Below are positions 1-6,567 of a stretch of 6,934 nt of DNA, piece after piece. How positions within the stretch are numbered: the stretch's first letter is position 1; every line of letters starts with the position of its first letter. Made by a program: the position numbers and the translations under genes. The DNA is from an uncultured beta proteobacterium. Lineage in GTDB: Bacteria; Pseudomonadota; Gammaproteobacteria; Burkholderiales; Burkholderiaceae_B. Under the pieces are notes generated by a model. The model worked only from the letters and a program-made list of their open reading frames with translations. It was not told the DNA's origin and ran no database searches. The stretch lies in NCBI GenBank assembly GCA_903924715.1, contig CAIYCP010000218.1, forward strand, positions 1-6,934, in the 5' to 3' direction.

Positions 1-733
1 GTATAGGCGCATTGGGCGCAGCTTGATATTGCACACCCACCGCCCGCTTACCTTCAAACAAAATTCGAGTGACCTGCGCGCGTGTGCGAACCTCTAGCCG
101 GGCTTGCGCCCGCGCGCGTGCTGGTTTTAAAAACGCTCTGGCAGCGCTAACACGCCGCCCGTTCTGGATCCAGCGCTGGTAATAGCCCGCGCCCTTTTGA
201 CTTGCCGCGTTGTAATCGATATGCGAAGGCAAGCCAAAGCCGGCTGCGGCCTCAATAAAAGCATCACACAACGGATGGCGCCAATCGCAATTAGTAATCG
301 GCAAAAGGCCTTCAGAACCCCTGAAGTGCGGATCATGCGGCGCCATGCGCTTTTCGGTGCGCTTGAAATAGGGCAACACTTCGGCATATGACCATCCAGC
401 GTTACCGAGCTCAGCCCAATGATCGTAATCACTTGCGGCACCCCGCGTGTAATTAAACCCATTAATTGAACTCGAACCACCCAGCGTGCGGCCCATGCGA
501 GTAATCACCTGTCGGCCATCAATGCCTGGCCCTGGTTCTGTCAAAAAATCCCAAGTGTAGGCAGGGTCATGGCCCACCTTAATAAAACCCGCCGGGATAT
601 GGATATAAGGATTGCGATCGGGTACCCCAGCTTCAAGCAGGCACACAGAAACATTAGGCTCTTCAGTTAAACGGTTGGCCAACAGGCACCCTGCGGCACC
701 GGCACCCACAATGACGTAGTCATAGCTTTGCAT
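1..733 (-). CDS. GMC-family FAD-dependent oxidoreductase, N-terminal part (runs off left edge)
   Basis: This is the first 244 codons of a glucose-methanol-choline (GMC) family flavoprotein, the family of choline dehydrogenase and other alcohol dehydrogenases that oxidise an alcohol with bound FAD. The ATG is followed by a Rossmann FAD-binding segment, VIVGAGAAG at residues 7-15, and the ribose-binding acidic residue E34 in LLEAG. Residues 81-104 fit GMC signature 1 (PROSITE style) at every position, with core GRTLGGSSSIN and the final D104. No signal peptide is present, so it is cytoplasmic. GMC proteins are usually about 530-560 residues, so the substrate domain and the catalytic His/Asn near the C-terminus lie outside the window. 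It starts 6 bases after the MFS stop codon and has no clear ribosome binding site of its own, which suggests co-transcription and translational coupling with the transporter. The family is secure; the substrate cannot be deduced. Confidence 0.95.
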   Translation of the reverse strand, partial: MQSYDYVIVGAGAAGCLLANRLTEEPNVSVCLLEAGVPDRNPYIHIPAGFIKVGHDPAYTWDFLTEPGPGIDGRQVITRMGRTLGGSSSINGFNYTRGAASDYDHWAELGNAGWSYAEVLPYFKRTEKRMAPHDPHFRGSEGLLPITNCDWRHPLCDAFIEAAAGFGLPSHIDYNAASQKGAGYYQRWIQNGRRVSAARAFLKPARARAQARLEVRTRAQVTRILFEGKRAVGVQYQAAPNAPI

Positions 734-739
734 CAACAC

Positions 740-1975
740 TCACTTTAACTTTGTAGGTAACGTTAGCGATAACGCTGCAGCTAGCACTAACAAGATACCC
801 GCCGAGCCGAAGGCGACCCAATGGGTGCCATACGCCTCATAGGCCCAACCACCCAGCCATGAACTAATCATTGCGCCCACTTGATGCGACAGGTAGGTCC
901 AGCCATATAAGATCCCGACGAGTCTGACCCCATACAAATCTGCCAAAATCGCTGACGACATCGCAATACTGCCCGCCCAAACGATGCCACCAATCGCGGC
1001 AGTCACGTAGAGTTCGAAATGGGTGCCCACAATCAACAGCGCAAAAAATCCCAGGCCTCGAATCAGGTATATCGTCGACAAAATATACCGGCGAGGGATC
1101 TTGTCAGCCAAGCGGCCCAAGACGAGCGTACTGAAAATTGCGACGAGCCCAATCAAACCAATACCAAAAGAACTGGTCGTCGAATCAAAGCCATGATCCA
1201 TCAACATGGGCATGCCATGCGTACCCAAAAGATTCATGCTGAACCCACAGGTGAACAAGCCCAGGCAGATTTTCCAGAATGGAACCGTGCGTACCGCTTG
1301 AGCCAGAGTCATCGCCGCAACCGCTGCACTCGCTGCGTTAGTCGTACTGTTTGACGCAGCCTGGTTAGGCAAAGCATCCGTCTGCGCGGGCGCATTCTCA
1401 CGCATCACAAATACCGCAATCGGAACCGCGAGCAACGCAAAGATCACCGCATAGCCCACCAGCGTCGTCTGCCAACCCACTGCTTCAATGGCTACGGTGA
1501 GCACAGGAGTCATGATGGCGATACCCGCCATGGATCCCGTTGACAAGAAAAACAACGCCATGCCACGCTGACGGGTAAACCACCGACTAATAATTGGCGT
1601 CAGCGATACCGGGCTTGTAAAGGCCAAACCGACTGAAAGCAGCACACCAAAAGCTAAAAAGAAAGACCAGGGTGTTCGTGCATAGACTGACCATACTGAA
1701 GACAGCACCACAATCGCCATGCCAGTCAACAGCACAAATCGCGTCCCAAATCTTGCCACTAAATAGCCAGCCAAAGGCATGGCCAGGCCATAGCACAACA
1801 TCCCGATGGCCACGATGCCAGCAAGCAGGCTACGACTAAAACCGAGATCTTCAGCGATCGGTAAAAAAAACGGACCGATACCCATTCGCAAACCGACGGT
1901 CAGTAACGTCAGAAGTAAACCACCCGCAACGATGTTCCAGCCAAAATACCAAGCACCTACTTTTGACTGCGTCAA
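740..1975 (-). CDS. MFS transporter, monocarboxylate/oxalate-formate-antiporter-like, 12 membrane segments
   Basis: A major facilitator superfamily permease of 411 residues, counted from the preferred TTG start, located in the inner membrane. Hydrophobic segments alternate with short loops along the whole length. The first segment begins near N14. The motif A equivalent between segments 2 and 3 is GYLVARFGTR (70-79). RWFTRQRGMA (131-140) is a hallmark of MCT-like permeases. A long polar, Ala/Ser/Asn-rich central loop near residues 200-235 separates the two six-helix halves, and LGRLADKIPRR is the motif A counterpart in the second half. The frame stays open upstream to a GTG at 2041 (433 residues), but that codon has no ribosome binding site, whereas the TTG at 1975 has AAGGAG at ideal spacing. 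It lies directly upstream of the GMC oxidoreductase, so it may import that enzyme's substrate. This is an inference; the MCT-like group includes carriers of organic acids and other small molecules. Confidence 0.93.
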   Translation of the reverse strand: MTQSKVGAWYFGWNIVAGGLLLTLLTVGLRMGIGPFFLPIAEDLGFSRSLLAGIVAIGMLCYGLAMPLAGYLVARFGTRFVLLTGMAIVVLSSVWSVYARTPWSFFLAFGVLLSVGLAFTSPVSLTPIISRWFTRQRGMALFFLSTGSMAGIAIMTPVLTVAIEAVGWQTTLVGYAVIFALLAVPIAVFVMRENAPAQTDALPNQAASNSTTNAASAAVAAMTLAQAVRTVPFWKICLGLFTCGFSMNLLGTHGMPMLMDHGFDSTTSSFGIGLIGLVAIFSTLVLGRLADKIPRRYILSTIYLIRGLGFFALLIVGTHFELYVTAAIGGIVWAGSIAMSSAILADLYGVRLVGILYGWTYLSHQVGAMISSWLGGWAYEAYGTHWVAFGSAGILLVLAAALSLTLPTKLK

Positions 1976-1981
1976 GGTATA

Positions 1982-1988
1982 TCTCCTT
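1982..1988 (-). promoter_or_regulatory. Ribosome binding site of the MFS gene, decides a TTG start
   Basis: Read on the minus strand this is AAGGAGA. GGAG ends 7 bases before the TTG at 1975, an optimal Shine-Dalgarno spacing. No comparable site precedes the upstream GTG at 2041. The 22 residues added by the longer reading are polar and basic, unlike the usual short cytoplasmic N-terminus of MFS proteins. Confidence 0.8.
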
Positions 1989-2050
1989 TTTATTTTTTGC
2001 AATTGTCGATCTTTTTGTGCAATGTGGCGAGCTGAAGACACTGGCTAATG

Positions 2051-2075
2051 TTAAGGTTCTTTTGCTTGGCCTTAA
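2051..2075. repeat. Inverted repeat TTAAGG-N13-CCTTAA, candidate operator
   Basis: Perfect 6-base arms, TTAAGG at 2051-2056 and CCTTAA at 2070-2075, are separated by 13 bases. The arm centres are 19 bases apart, close to two helical turns, as in many dimeric repressor or activator sites. It lies in the divergent promoter region. Six-base dyads can occur by chance, so the regulatory reading is tentative. Confidence 0.35.
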
Positions 2076-2077
2076 AT

Positions 2078-2093
2078 GCTAAAACTGTTTAGC
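2078..2093. repeat. Inverted repeat GCTAAA-N4-TTTAGC, candidate operator or 5' leader hairpin
   Basis: Perfect 6-base arms, GCTAAA at 2078-2083 and TTTAGC at 2088-2093, flank the four bases ACTG. It sits 40 bases before the preferred start of the cytochrome gene and two bases after the first dyad. If the upstream ATG at 2076 were used, the repeat would be inside the coding region, which is one more small argument for the start at 2133. The function is not known. Confidence 0.35.
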
Positions 2094-2132
2094 TTATTCA
2101 ACCATTTGTGCAGCGCACTTTCTCATCAAATT

Positions 2133-3941
2133 ATGATCACATCTCTTCGCCAAACAACTGCGCGTTCAATCTTATCACTCACGACTCTGATCGTGGGATC
2201 GTTGGCGTTTGCACAGACGCCAGCGGTGAACTACTTGGATCAGGCCTGGACCGCACAAGATCGGGCTGATTATTACTGGACCTCTCAAGGGTCAGCGCTT
2301 TTGTCCTATGACATCTATCTTGCGCTTGAAGCCGCAGGTACCACAGACCTGTTTAACTCTCCCGCACACAGCGACCGCATGGGCCTGCTTACAGAGCCGC
2401 TCAACTTAGCGCAAAATCCCGATAACTTGCCAGTCGGCGTCGCAAAAGCCTCGATTACCGTGGGCCAATACAAGGGCACCTACGCAGGCCTGACCTGTGC
2501 CGCCTGCCATACCGGGCAAGTTCAGTATCAAGGTAAACAAATACGCATCGAAGGTGGTGCCTCAAATCGCATCGCGCTTTTAGATTGGCTACGTTCGCTC
2601 TCCGCCTCGCTCGATAGCGTCTCAACGGACCCTGCAAAATATCAAGCACTGGCTGACCGTATTCGTGCCAAGGGCTCTGTTGACGAAGCGGATCTTCGCA
2701 AGCGTTTGATAGCAGACACGGCCTTGCTCAGAGAACGCGTCGACACGATTTTTCTGATGCCCTTCAACCCGGGCCCAGGACGCATGGATGCACTCGGGCT
2801 GATTCACAATGCCTTCACGGGGGGTGCCACGGGCACGCTTGAAAACCTGCGCTTGGCGGCAGCCCCTGTCAAACCGCCTTTTCTCTGGAACGCGCCTCAG
2901 TCGGCCTGGATCCAATGGAGCGGCATCAGTGACAACCCGCTGACTAGAAACTTTGGCGAAACCCTAGGCGTTTTCGCGCGCTACGACTTGAAGTCTGCCG
3001 ACCCCGAATCAGGTTTATTTGAAACGACCACCGACATCAAAGGGATGATCAAACTTGAACATCTGCTCAGGCGCCTTGCCCCGCCTAAGTGGCCTGAAGA
3101 GCTACTTGGTAAGCTTGATGAAGGGCGCGTCAAAGACGGTGAAAAACTCTTTGCCAAGCATTGCATCGAGTGTCACACCACCTATCCCTATCGCTGGAGT
3201 GAACCGCGCAAAGGCGGCATGCGAGGCATCGAAAACGCTCTGGTACCACAACGAATCGTCGGCACAGACGCGACTCAACTCGGCGGTGTGACCTTTGACC
3301 CCAACCCGCTCATTGCAACTAAGAATCTGGCTTCCTATTTTGAGGGTAAGCAAGCGGTCTCCAGAGGCGATTTCTCGACCAAGATCGCTGCACTAATGCT
3401 TGAGCGCGCGCTCAAGCAAACGGGCCCGTTTACCCAAGCTGAATTGGATGACATGAACGGCTATACGCCCTCGGGCACGAGTGCCCCAGTTCAGAGTTAC
3501 AAAGCGGGGCCAAGAGATGGCGTGTGGGCTACCGGGCCGTTCTTACACAACGGCTCAGTGCCTAATATCTACGAGCTCTTGTCGCCCGCGGCTGAACGGT
3601 CCAAAACGTTTTATGTGACGCGAGACTTTGACCCCATCAAACTTGGACTTGATATCTCTGGAAAAAAAGAAGGTTATTTCTTTGACACGACTCGCATAGG
3701 TAATTCAAATGCCGGCCACTCGTTTGAACACATCAAAGGCCCAGGTGTGATTGGCCCTGCGTTCAGCGAAAGTGAACGTTTCGCGTTAATTGAGTATCTG
3801 AAGTCGATCCCCAATCAAGCCGCGCGTGTCACACCCTACGGGACTCCAAAAAATCCGCTGATTGCCAACGAAGACCCACTTTGGTTTAACAAAAAGCATC
3901 CCTATTCTTCCCCCTCGTCTGGCTCTGCGAGTGCTAAATAA
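2133..3941 (+). CDS. Exported di-heme c-type cytochrome, RoxA/MauG-like
   Basis: A periplasmic or secreted di-heme protein of 602 residues. From the ATG at 2133 a classic Sec signal peptide follows: basic residues R6 and R11, a hydrophobic core from I13, and AFA|Q after residue 27. The ATG at 2076 (621 residues) would push this signal inward; neither start has a good ribosome binding site. The two covalent heme motifs are CAACH (C122-H126) and CIECH (C344-H348). Between them is a Trp-rich stretch, FLWNAPQSAWIQWSG (W252, W259, W262). After the second heme come PFLHNGSVPN (H472) and SNAGHSFEH (H529). These C-terminal motifs and the heme arrangement fit the RoxA-like branch of the di-heme peroxidase superfamily. 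RoxA cleaves polyisoprene with O2, while MauG and CcpA relatives oxidise proteins or reduce peroxide. H529 is a plausible distal axial ligand. The stop codon overlaps the next ATG. The family is secure; the rubber-oxygenase activity is not demonstrated by sequence. Confidence 0.92.
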   Translation: MITSLRQTTARSILSLTTLIVGSLAFAQTPAVNYLDQAWTAQDRADYYWTSQGSALLSYDIYLALEAAGTTDLFNSPAHSDRMGLLTEPLNLAQNPDNLPVGVAKASITVGQYKGTYAGLTCAACHTGQVQYQGKQIRIEGGASNRIALLDWLRSLSASLDSVSTDPAKYQALADRIRAKGSVDEADLRKRLIADTALLRERVDTIFLMPFNPGPGRMDALGLIHNAFTGGATGTLENLRLAAAPVKPPFLWNAPQSAWIQWSGISDNPLTRNFGETLGVFARYDLKSADPESGLFETTTDIKGMIKLEHLLRRLAPPKWPEELLGKLDEGRVKDGEKLFAKHCIECHTTYPYRWSEPRKGGMRGIENALVPQRIVGTDATQLGGVTFDPNPLIATKNLASYFEGKQAVSRGDFSTKIAALMLERALKQTGPFTQAELDDMNGYTPSGTSAPVQSYKAGPRDGVWATGPFLHNGSVPNIYELLSPAAERSKTFYVTRDFDPIKLGLDISGKKEGYFFDTTRIGNSNAGHSFEHIKGPGVIGPAFSESERFALIEYLKSIPNQAARVTPYGTPKNPLIANEDPLWFNKKHPYSSPSSGSASAK

Positions 3942-5437
3942 TGTCAGATCATATCGATGGTCCGCGCCAAACTGCCGACCCCGTCAGTGATCTCACCGAT
4001 TTATTTGCTTTTACGAGTCCGACCAATCCAAAACGCACGGTGCTCATCGCTTGCGTACTCCCTTTCGCAGGCGAATCGGCATTATTTTCAAATACCATTA
4101 ACTATGCCTTTGTCGTGCGCCGTCTACGCCAGACAGGTTCCGGCCTGCAAGCTGGTTTTGAACCGCTGCAAGACGAATGGCGCTTTACCTTTCAGTTCGA
4201 GGTGCTAGGCCCTGAAACTCAAACTGGTCGAGCCAAGCAGACTGGGCATTGCCTGCTACCAGGTGGTGCCACGCTCGCGTTGACGGTAGATGATGAGCAC
4301 GGCTTCGCAACAAGCGACGGGCGCGCGCGCGTGTTCGCCGGTCTGCGCTCAGATCCGTTTTTCCCGGGCTGGTTGCCTGGAACAATGAAGTCTGTTCCCA
4401 ATTACCTTGAAAATGACAACGTCTTAAGCGTGGTCGTTGAGTTTGATACAGACTCAACCCTGACACCTCAACAGGGCAGCCTGTATGGGGTGATCGCCGA
4501 AACAACCCCACGCCACCCCAATCCAAAAAGCACGGTCATCCCGCGCTTTGACTGGGTCGGTCGCCCTGAACAAACAAACTTCATCATGGATCAGGTGCCA
4601 GGCGCACTGGATATTCGCGATCTCTGGAACCAAGAAACGCCCTTCGCGCTCAATGCAGAACGTCTGCCACTTTATCGCCAACGACTCAGCGAAAGCTTTC
4701 AGCTGTGGGACAGAAAAGATCAGAACATCGAATGGGATGCTGCCTCACTTGAAGCGCACGTACGGGTTCGGCTCAATGATTTTCTGACGATTGACGTCGC
4801 CAAGCCGATGAGCGACAAGAGTCATCTTGAAATTGAAAAGAGCACGCTTGAAGGTCGCCCCTACACAACGGGCGGTGGGCGCACCGTCAATGCCAATGTC
4901 ATCGACATTTTAGTCACGTGGCTCATCAACAGAGACCGGGGCCAGTTTTTACAAGGCGGCGCCTTGCAGGCTACGCAACCAGGCAGCACCACGTTTCCGT
5001 ATGTGCGGCCCGGCAATAAGAATATGCTAAGCGTCACGCGAAGCGTCGAGCTCAAGGCCTCGGCTCAAGAGGTCTGGCAGGCCATTGGTGGGTTTGGCAG
5101 CCGGTGGCATCCCCTCGTGGCAAAACTAACACTTGCCGGCGAGGGCCCAGGTCAACTGCGCCGCATTGAAACGATTGACGGCAAAATCATGATTGAGCGT
5201 CTGAGCGAACGCGATGAGGCTCAAAAAATTTATCGCTATGCACTTGTCAGTGGAATCCCGGCGAATCCCTATAACGGCGCACTCTCAGTTCAACACACAG
5301 CAACGGGCTCAAGCGTCACCTGGTCCGTCTCGTATCGCCCTGAAGGACAGGGGGATTTAATCGTGCGCTTGATTATCTCGAGCCTTCTGAACGCGGGGAT
5401 GGCAACGCTCAAAAAGCGTTTTGGCGCTGCAACATGA
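3941..5437 (+). CDS. DUF4331-SRPBCC two-domain fusion protein
   Basis: A 498-residue protein with two recognisable parts. Residues 1 to about 358 are a DUF4331 domain. The family opening motif sits right at the N-terminus, SDHIDGPR (2-9) then DLTDLFAFTSP (17-27). The late motifs GRPYTTGGGR and NVIDILVTWL (from G305) and FPYVRP (352-357) close the domain. Residues 362-498 form an SRPBCC (START-like, polyketide cyclase/MxaD-like) domain, shown by SVELKASAQEVWQAIGGFG and then WHP (W389-P391), followed by alternating strands and a C-terminal helix. SRPBCC domains bind hydrophobic ligands in a deep pocket; the role of DUF4331 is unknown. No signal peptide is present, and a stop codon immediately upstream in frame (3935-3937) rules out an N-terminal extension, so it should be cytoplasmic. 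The ATG overlaps the cytochrome stop by one base (TAATG), indicating translational coupling. The function is unknown. Confidence 0.9.
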   Translation: MSDHIDGPRQTADPVSDLTDLFAFTSPTNPKRTVLIACVLPFAGESALFSNTINYAFVVRRLRQTGSGLQAGFEPLQDEWRFTFQFEVLGPETQTGRAKQTGHCLLPGGATLALTVDDEHGFATSDGRARVFAGLRSDPFFPGWLPGTMKSVPNYLENDNVLSVVVEFDTDSTLTPQQGSLYGVIAETTPRHPNPKSTVIPRFDWVGRPEQTNFIMDQVPGALDIRDLWNQETPFALNAERLPLYRQRLSESFQLWDRKDQNIEWDAASLEAHVRVRLNDFLTIDVAKPMSDKSHLEIEKSTLEGRPYTTGGGRTVNANVIDILVTWLINRDRGQFLQGGALQATQPGSTTFPYVRPGNKNMLSVTRSVELKASAQEVWQAIGGFGSRWHPLVAKLTLAGEGPGQLRRIETIDGKIMIERLSERDEAQKIYRYALVSGIPANPYNGALSVQHTATGSSVTWSVSYRPEGQGDLIVRLIISSLLNAGMATLKKRFGAAT

Positions 5438-6567
5438 ACGCGCTGCACGCGGCAATCGCCTTGCCAGCCGCCACCGATGGCGCGTTGGCGCTCATTAACC
5501 ATGAAAGTATTTTGGATCGATGCTGGCAATCGATCGACCTCAGGCCAGACCGCCTACCGATCGCCGCCCAACTCATCGACGAAGAGTATCGGCGTTCACA
5601 TTTTTTAGGGGATAGTGGCGCTCTTGATCGCTTGCTTGCGCTCTCTGATGCCTTTCTGCCGCGATGCGCCGAGTCTGGCGAGGCCTACCTGCTCGCCGCG
5701 CAAATTGCCTCTCTGGTGCACCACTTCGAACAAGCAAAGGTCTATTTAGACAAGGCAAGAAGTCTTGGCGTTCATGCCCACAGCCTCTCGCGTCAACAGC
5801 TGTCAATCGATCACGCGACTGGACACAATTGGGAGGGTGTACTCGAAACCAGACAAAGCCTGAGCGAGAAAAACCCTAGCCTTCAAGAGCTTGTCGGGTT
5901 GGGTGCTCTATACGCTGAAATTGGTCTGTACCAAGAAGCCGAAAATTCGTACCTCAAGGCGATTGCAGAAGATCGCGAGCATTCGCCGTTTAGTTTAGCC
6001 TGGGCTTGTTTTCAGCTTGGCGTTCTGTTTGGTGAAACGACTGCGCCAGCAGATCCTGTAGCAGCGCGGTATTGGTATGAGCAAGCACTAGCTTATCTGC
6101 CTGCCTACACGCACGCGCGCGTGCATTTGGCTGAGTTGCATCTTGACGCGGGACACTTCGACAAGGCACTTAACCTGCTGCACCCAATTAAAAATAGCGA
6201 CGACCCAGAAGTATCTTGGCGTCTGGCACAACTCTACGCGCAACAGGGTAATACCCACGACGCTCGTCACTACCTTGCACGTACTGAGCGTAGTTTTGAA
6301 CAATTGCTTGGTCGTCATGAGCTAGCGTTTGCTGACCACGCGGTCGATTTTTACCTTGAAGAGGGTGAGGATCCAGACAAAGCGCTTCAGCTCGCCCTGT
6401 TAAATCTAGACAATCGTGCCACGCTCAGAGCCTTCGAACTCAGCTATGAAGCCGCAAAAGCCGCTCGCCAAAATCTGATGGCCCAAACATTGGCTGAACG
6501 AGCCGCGGTGCAGTGGGGGCACCTGCCAGCCTTTGGACACTCTAGTCTGAGCGAGGGCGAACGATGA
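5434..6567 (+). CDS. TPR-repeat protein
   Basis: A 377-residue, largely helical protein with tetratricopeptide-like repeats. The clearest units are near residues 83-112, 153-183 (GLGALYAEIGLYQEAENSYL and what follows), 187-222, 226-255 (ARVHLAELHLDAGHFDKAL) and 258-286 (WRLAQLYAQQGNTHDARHYL). They show the usual small/aromatic spacing and the A at position 20 of each unit. The unit at 187-222 carries a longer linker (GETTAPADP), which recalls a Sel1-like variant. No signal peptide or membrane segment is seen, so it is probably a cytoplasmic scaffold. TPR proteins bind partner proteins, and the partners here could be operon products. The ATG overlaps the DUF4331 gene stop by four bases (ATGA), and there is no clear ribosome binding site, so translation probably depends on coupling. 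The specific function is unknown. Confidence 0.9.
   Translation: MNALHAAIALPAATDGALALINHESILDRCWQSIDLRPDRLPIAAQLIDEEYRRSHFLGDSGALDRLLALSDAFLPRCAESGEAYLLAAQIASLVHHFEQAKVYLDKARSLGVHAHSLSRQQLSIDHATGHNWEGVLETRQSLSEKNPSLQELVGLGALYAEIGLYQEAENSYLKAIAEDREHSPFSLAWACFQLGVLFGETTAPADPVAARYWYEQALAYLPAYTHARVHLAELHLDAGHFDKALNLLHPIKNSDDPEVSWRLAQLYAQQGNTHDARHYLARTERSFEQLLGRHELAFADHAVDFYLEEGEDPDKALQLALLNLDNRATLRAFELSYEAAKAARQNLMAQTLAERAAVQWGHLPAFGHSSLSEGER
6553..6557 (+). promoter_or_regulatory. Ribosome binding site of the small Tat gene
   Basis: GAGGG lies 6 to 7 bases before the ATG at 6564, inside the end of the TPR gene. It is the best Shine-Dalgarno match in the plus-strand operon and supports the short downstream reading frame being a real gene with its own initiation. 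Confidence 0.55.

Larger units (their letters stand above)
1976..2132. promoter_or_regulatory. Divergent intergenic region between the MFS/GMC unit and the cytochrome operon
   Basis: About 157 bases, noticeably more AT-rich than the flanking genes, separate the divergent starts at 1975 (minus) and 2133 (plus). Both transcription units must be driven from here or from promoters close by. I searched both strands for sigma-70 boxes and found no convincing -35/-10 pair with 16-18 base spacing, so no promoter is called. Two perfect inverted repeats at 2051-2075 and 2078-2093 are the only structured elements. A regulator gene is not visible in the window. Confidence 0.5.

Noticed and set aside
127..480. 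117-residue open frame on the minus strand
   Set aside because: It lies inside the GMC oxidoreductase gene in another frame on the same strand. The GMC frame has full family motifs across it, so this is a shadow.
1991..2022. Minus-strand TTGCAC with AAAAAT as a possible promoter for the MFS gene
   Set aside because: The spacing is 19 bases, the -10 match is weak, and transcription would begin at or inside the ribosome binding site at 1982-1988.
4320..4331. Alternating GC run, possible Z-DNA-like tract
   Set aside because: It is short and encodes Gly-Arg-Ala-Arg in the DUF4331 gene. Similar short runs occur at 108-120 and 6111-6121, so it reflects codon composition.
6111..6124. Perfect 14-base palindrome GCACGCGCGCGTGC
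   Set aside because: It is inside the TPR coding region and is explained by the codons for Ala, Arg and His in a GC-rich stretch; there is no other sign of a regulatory or recombination site.
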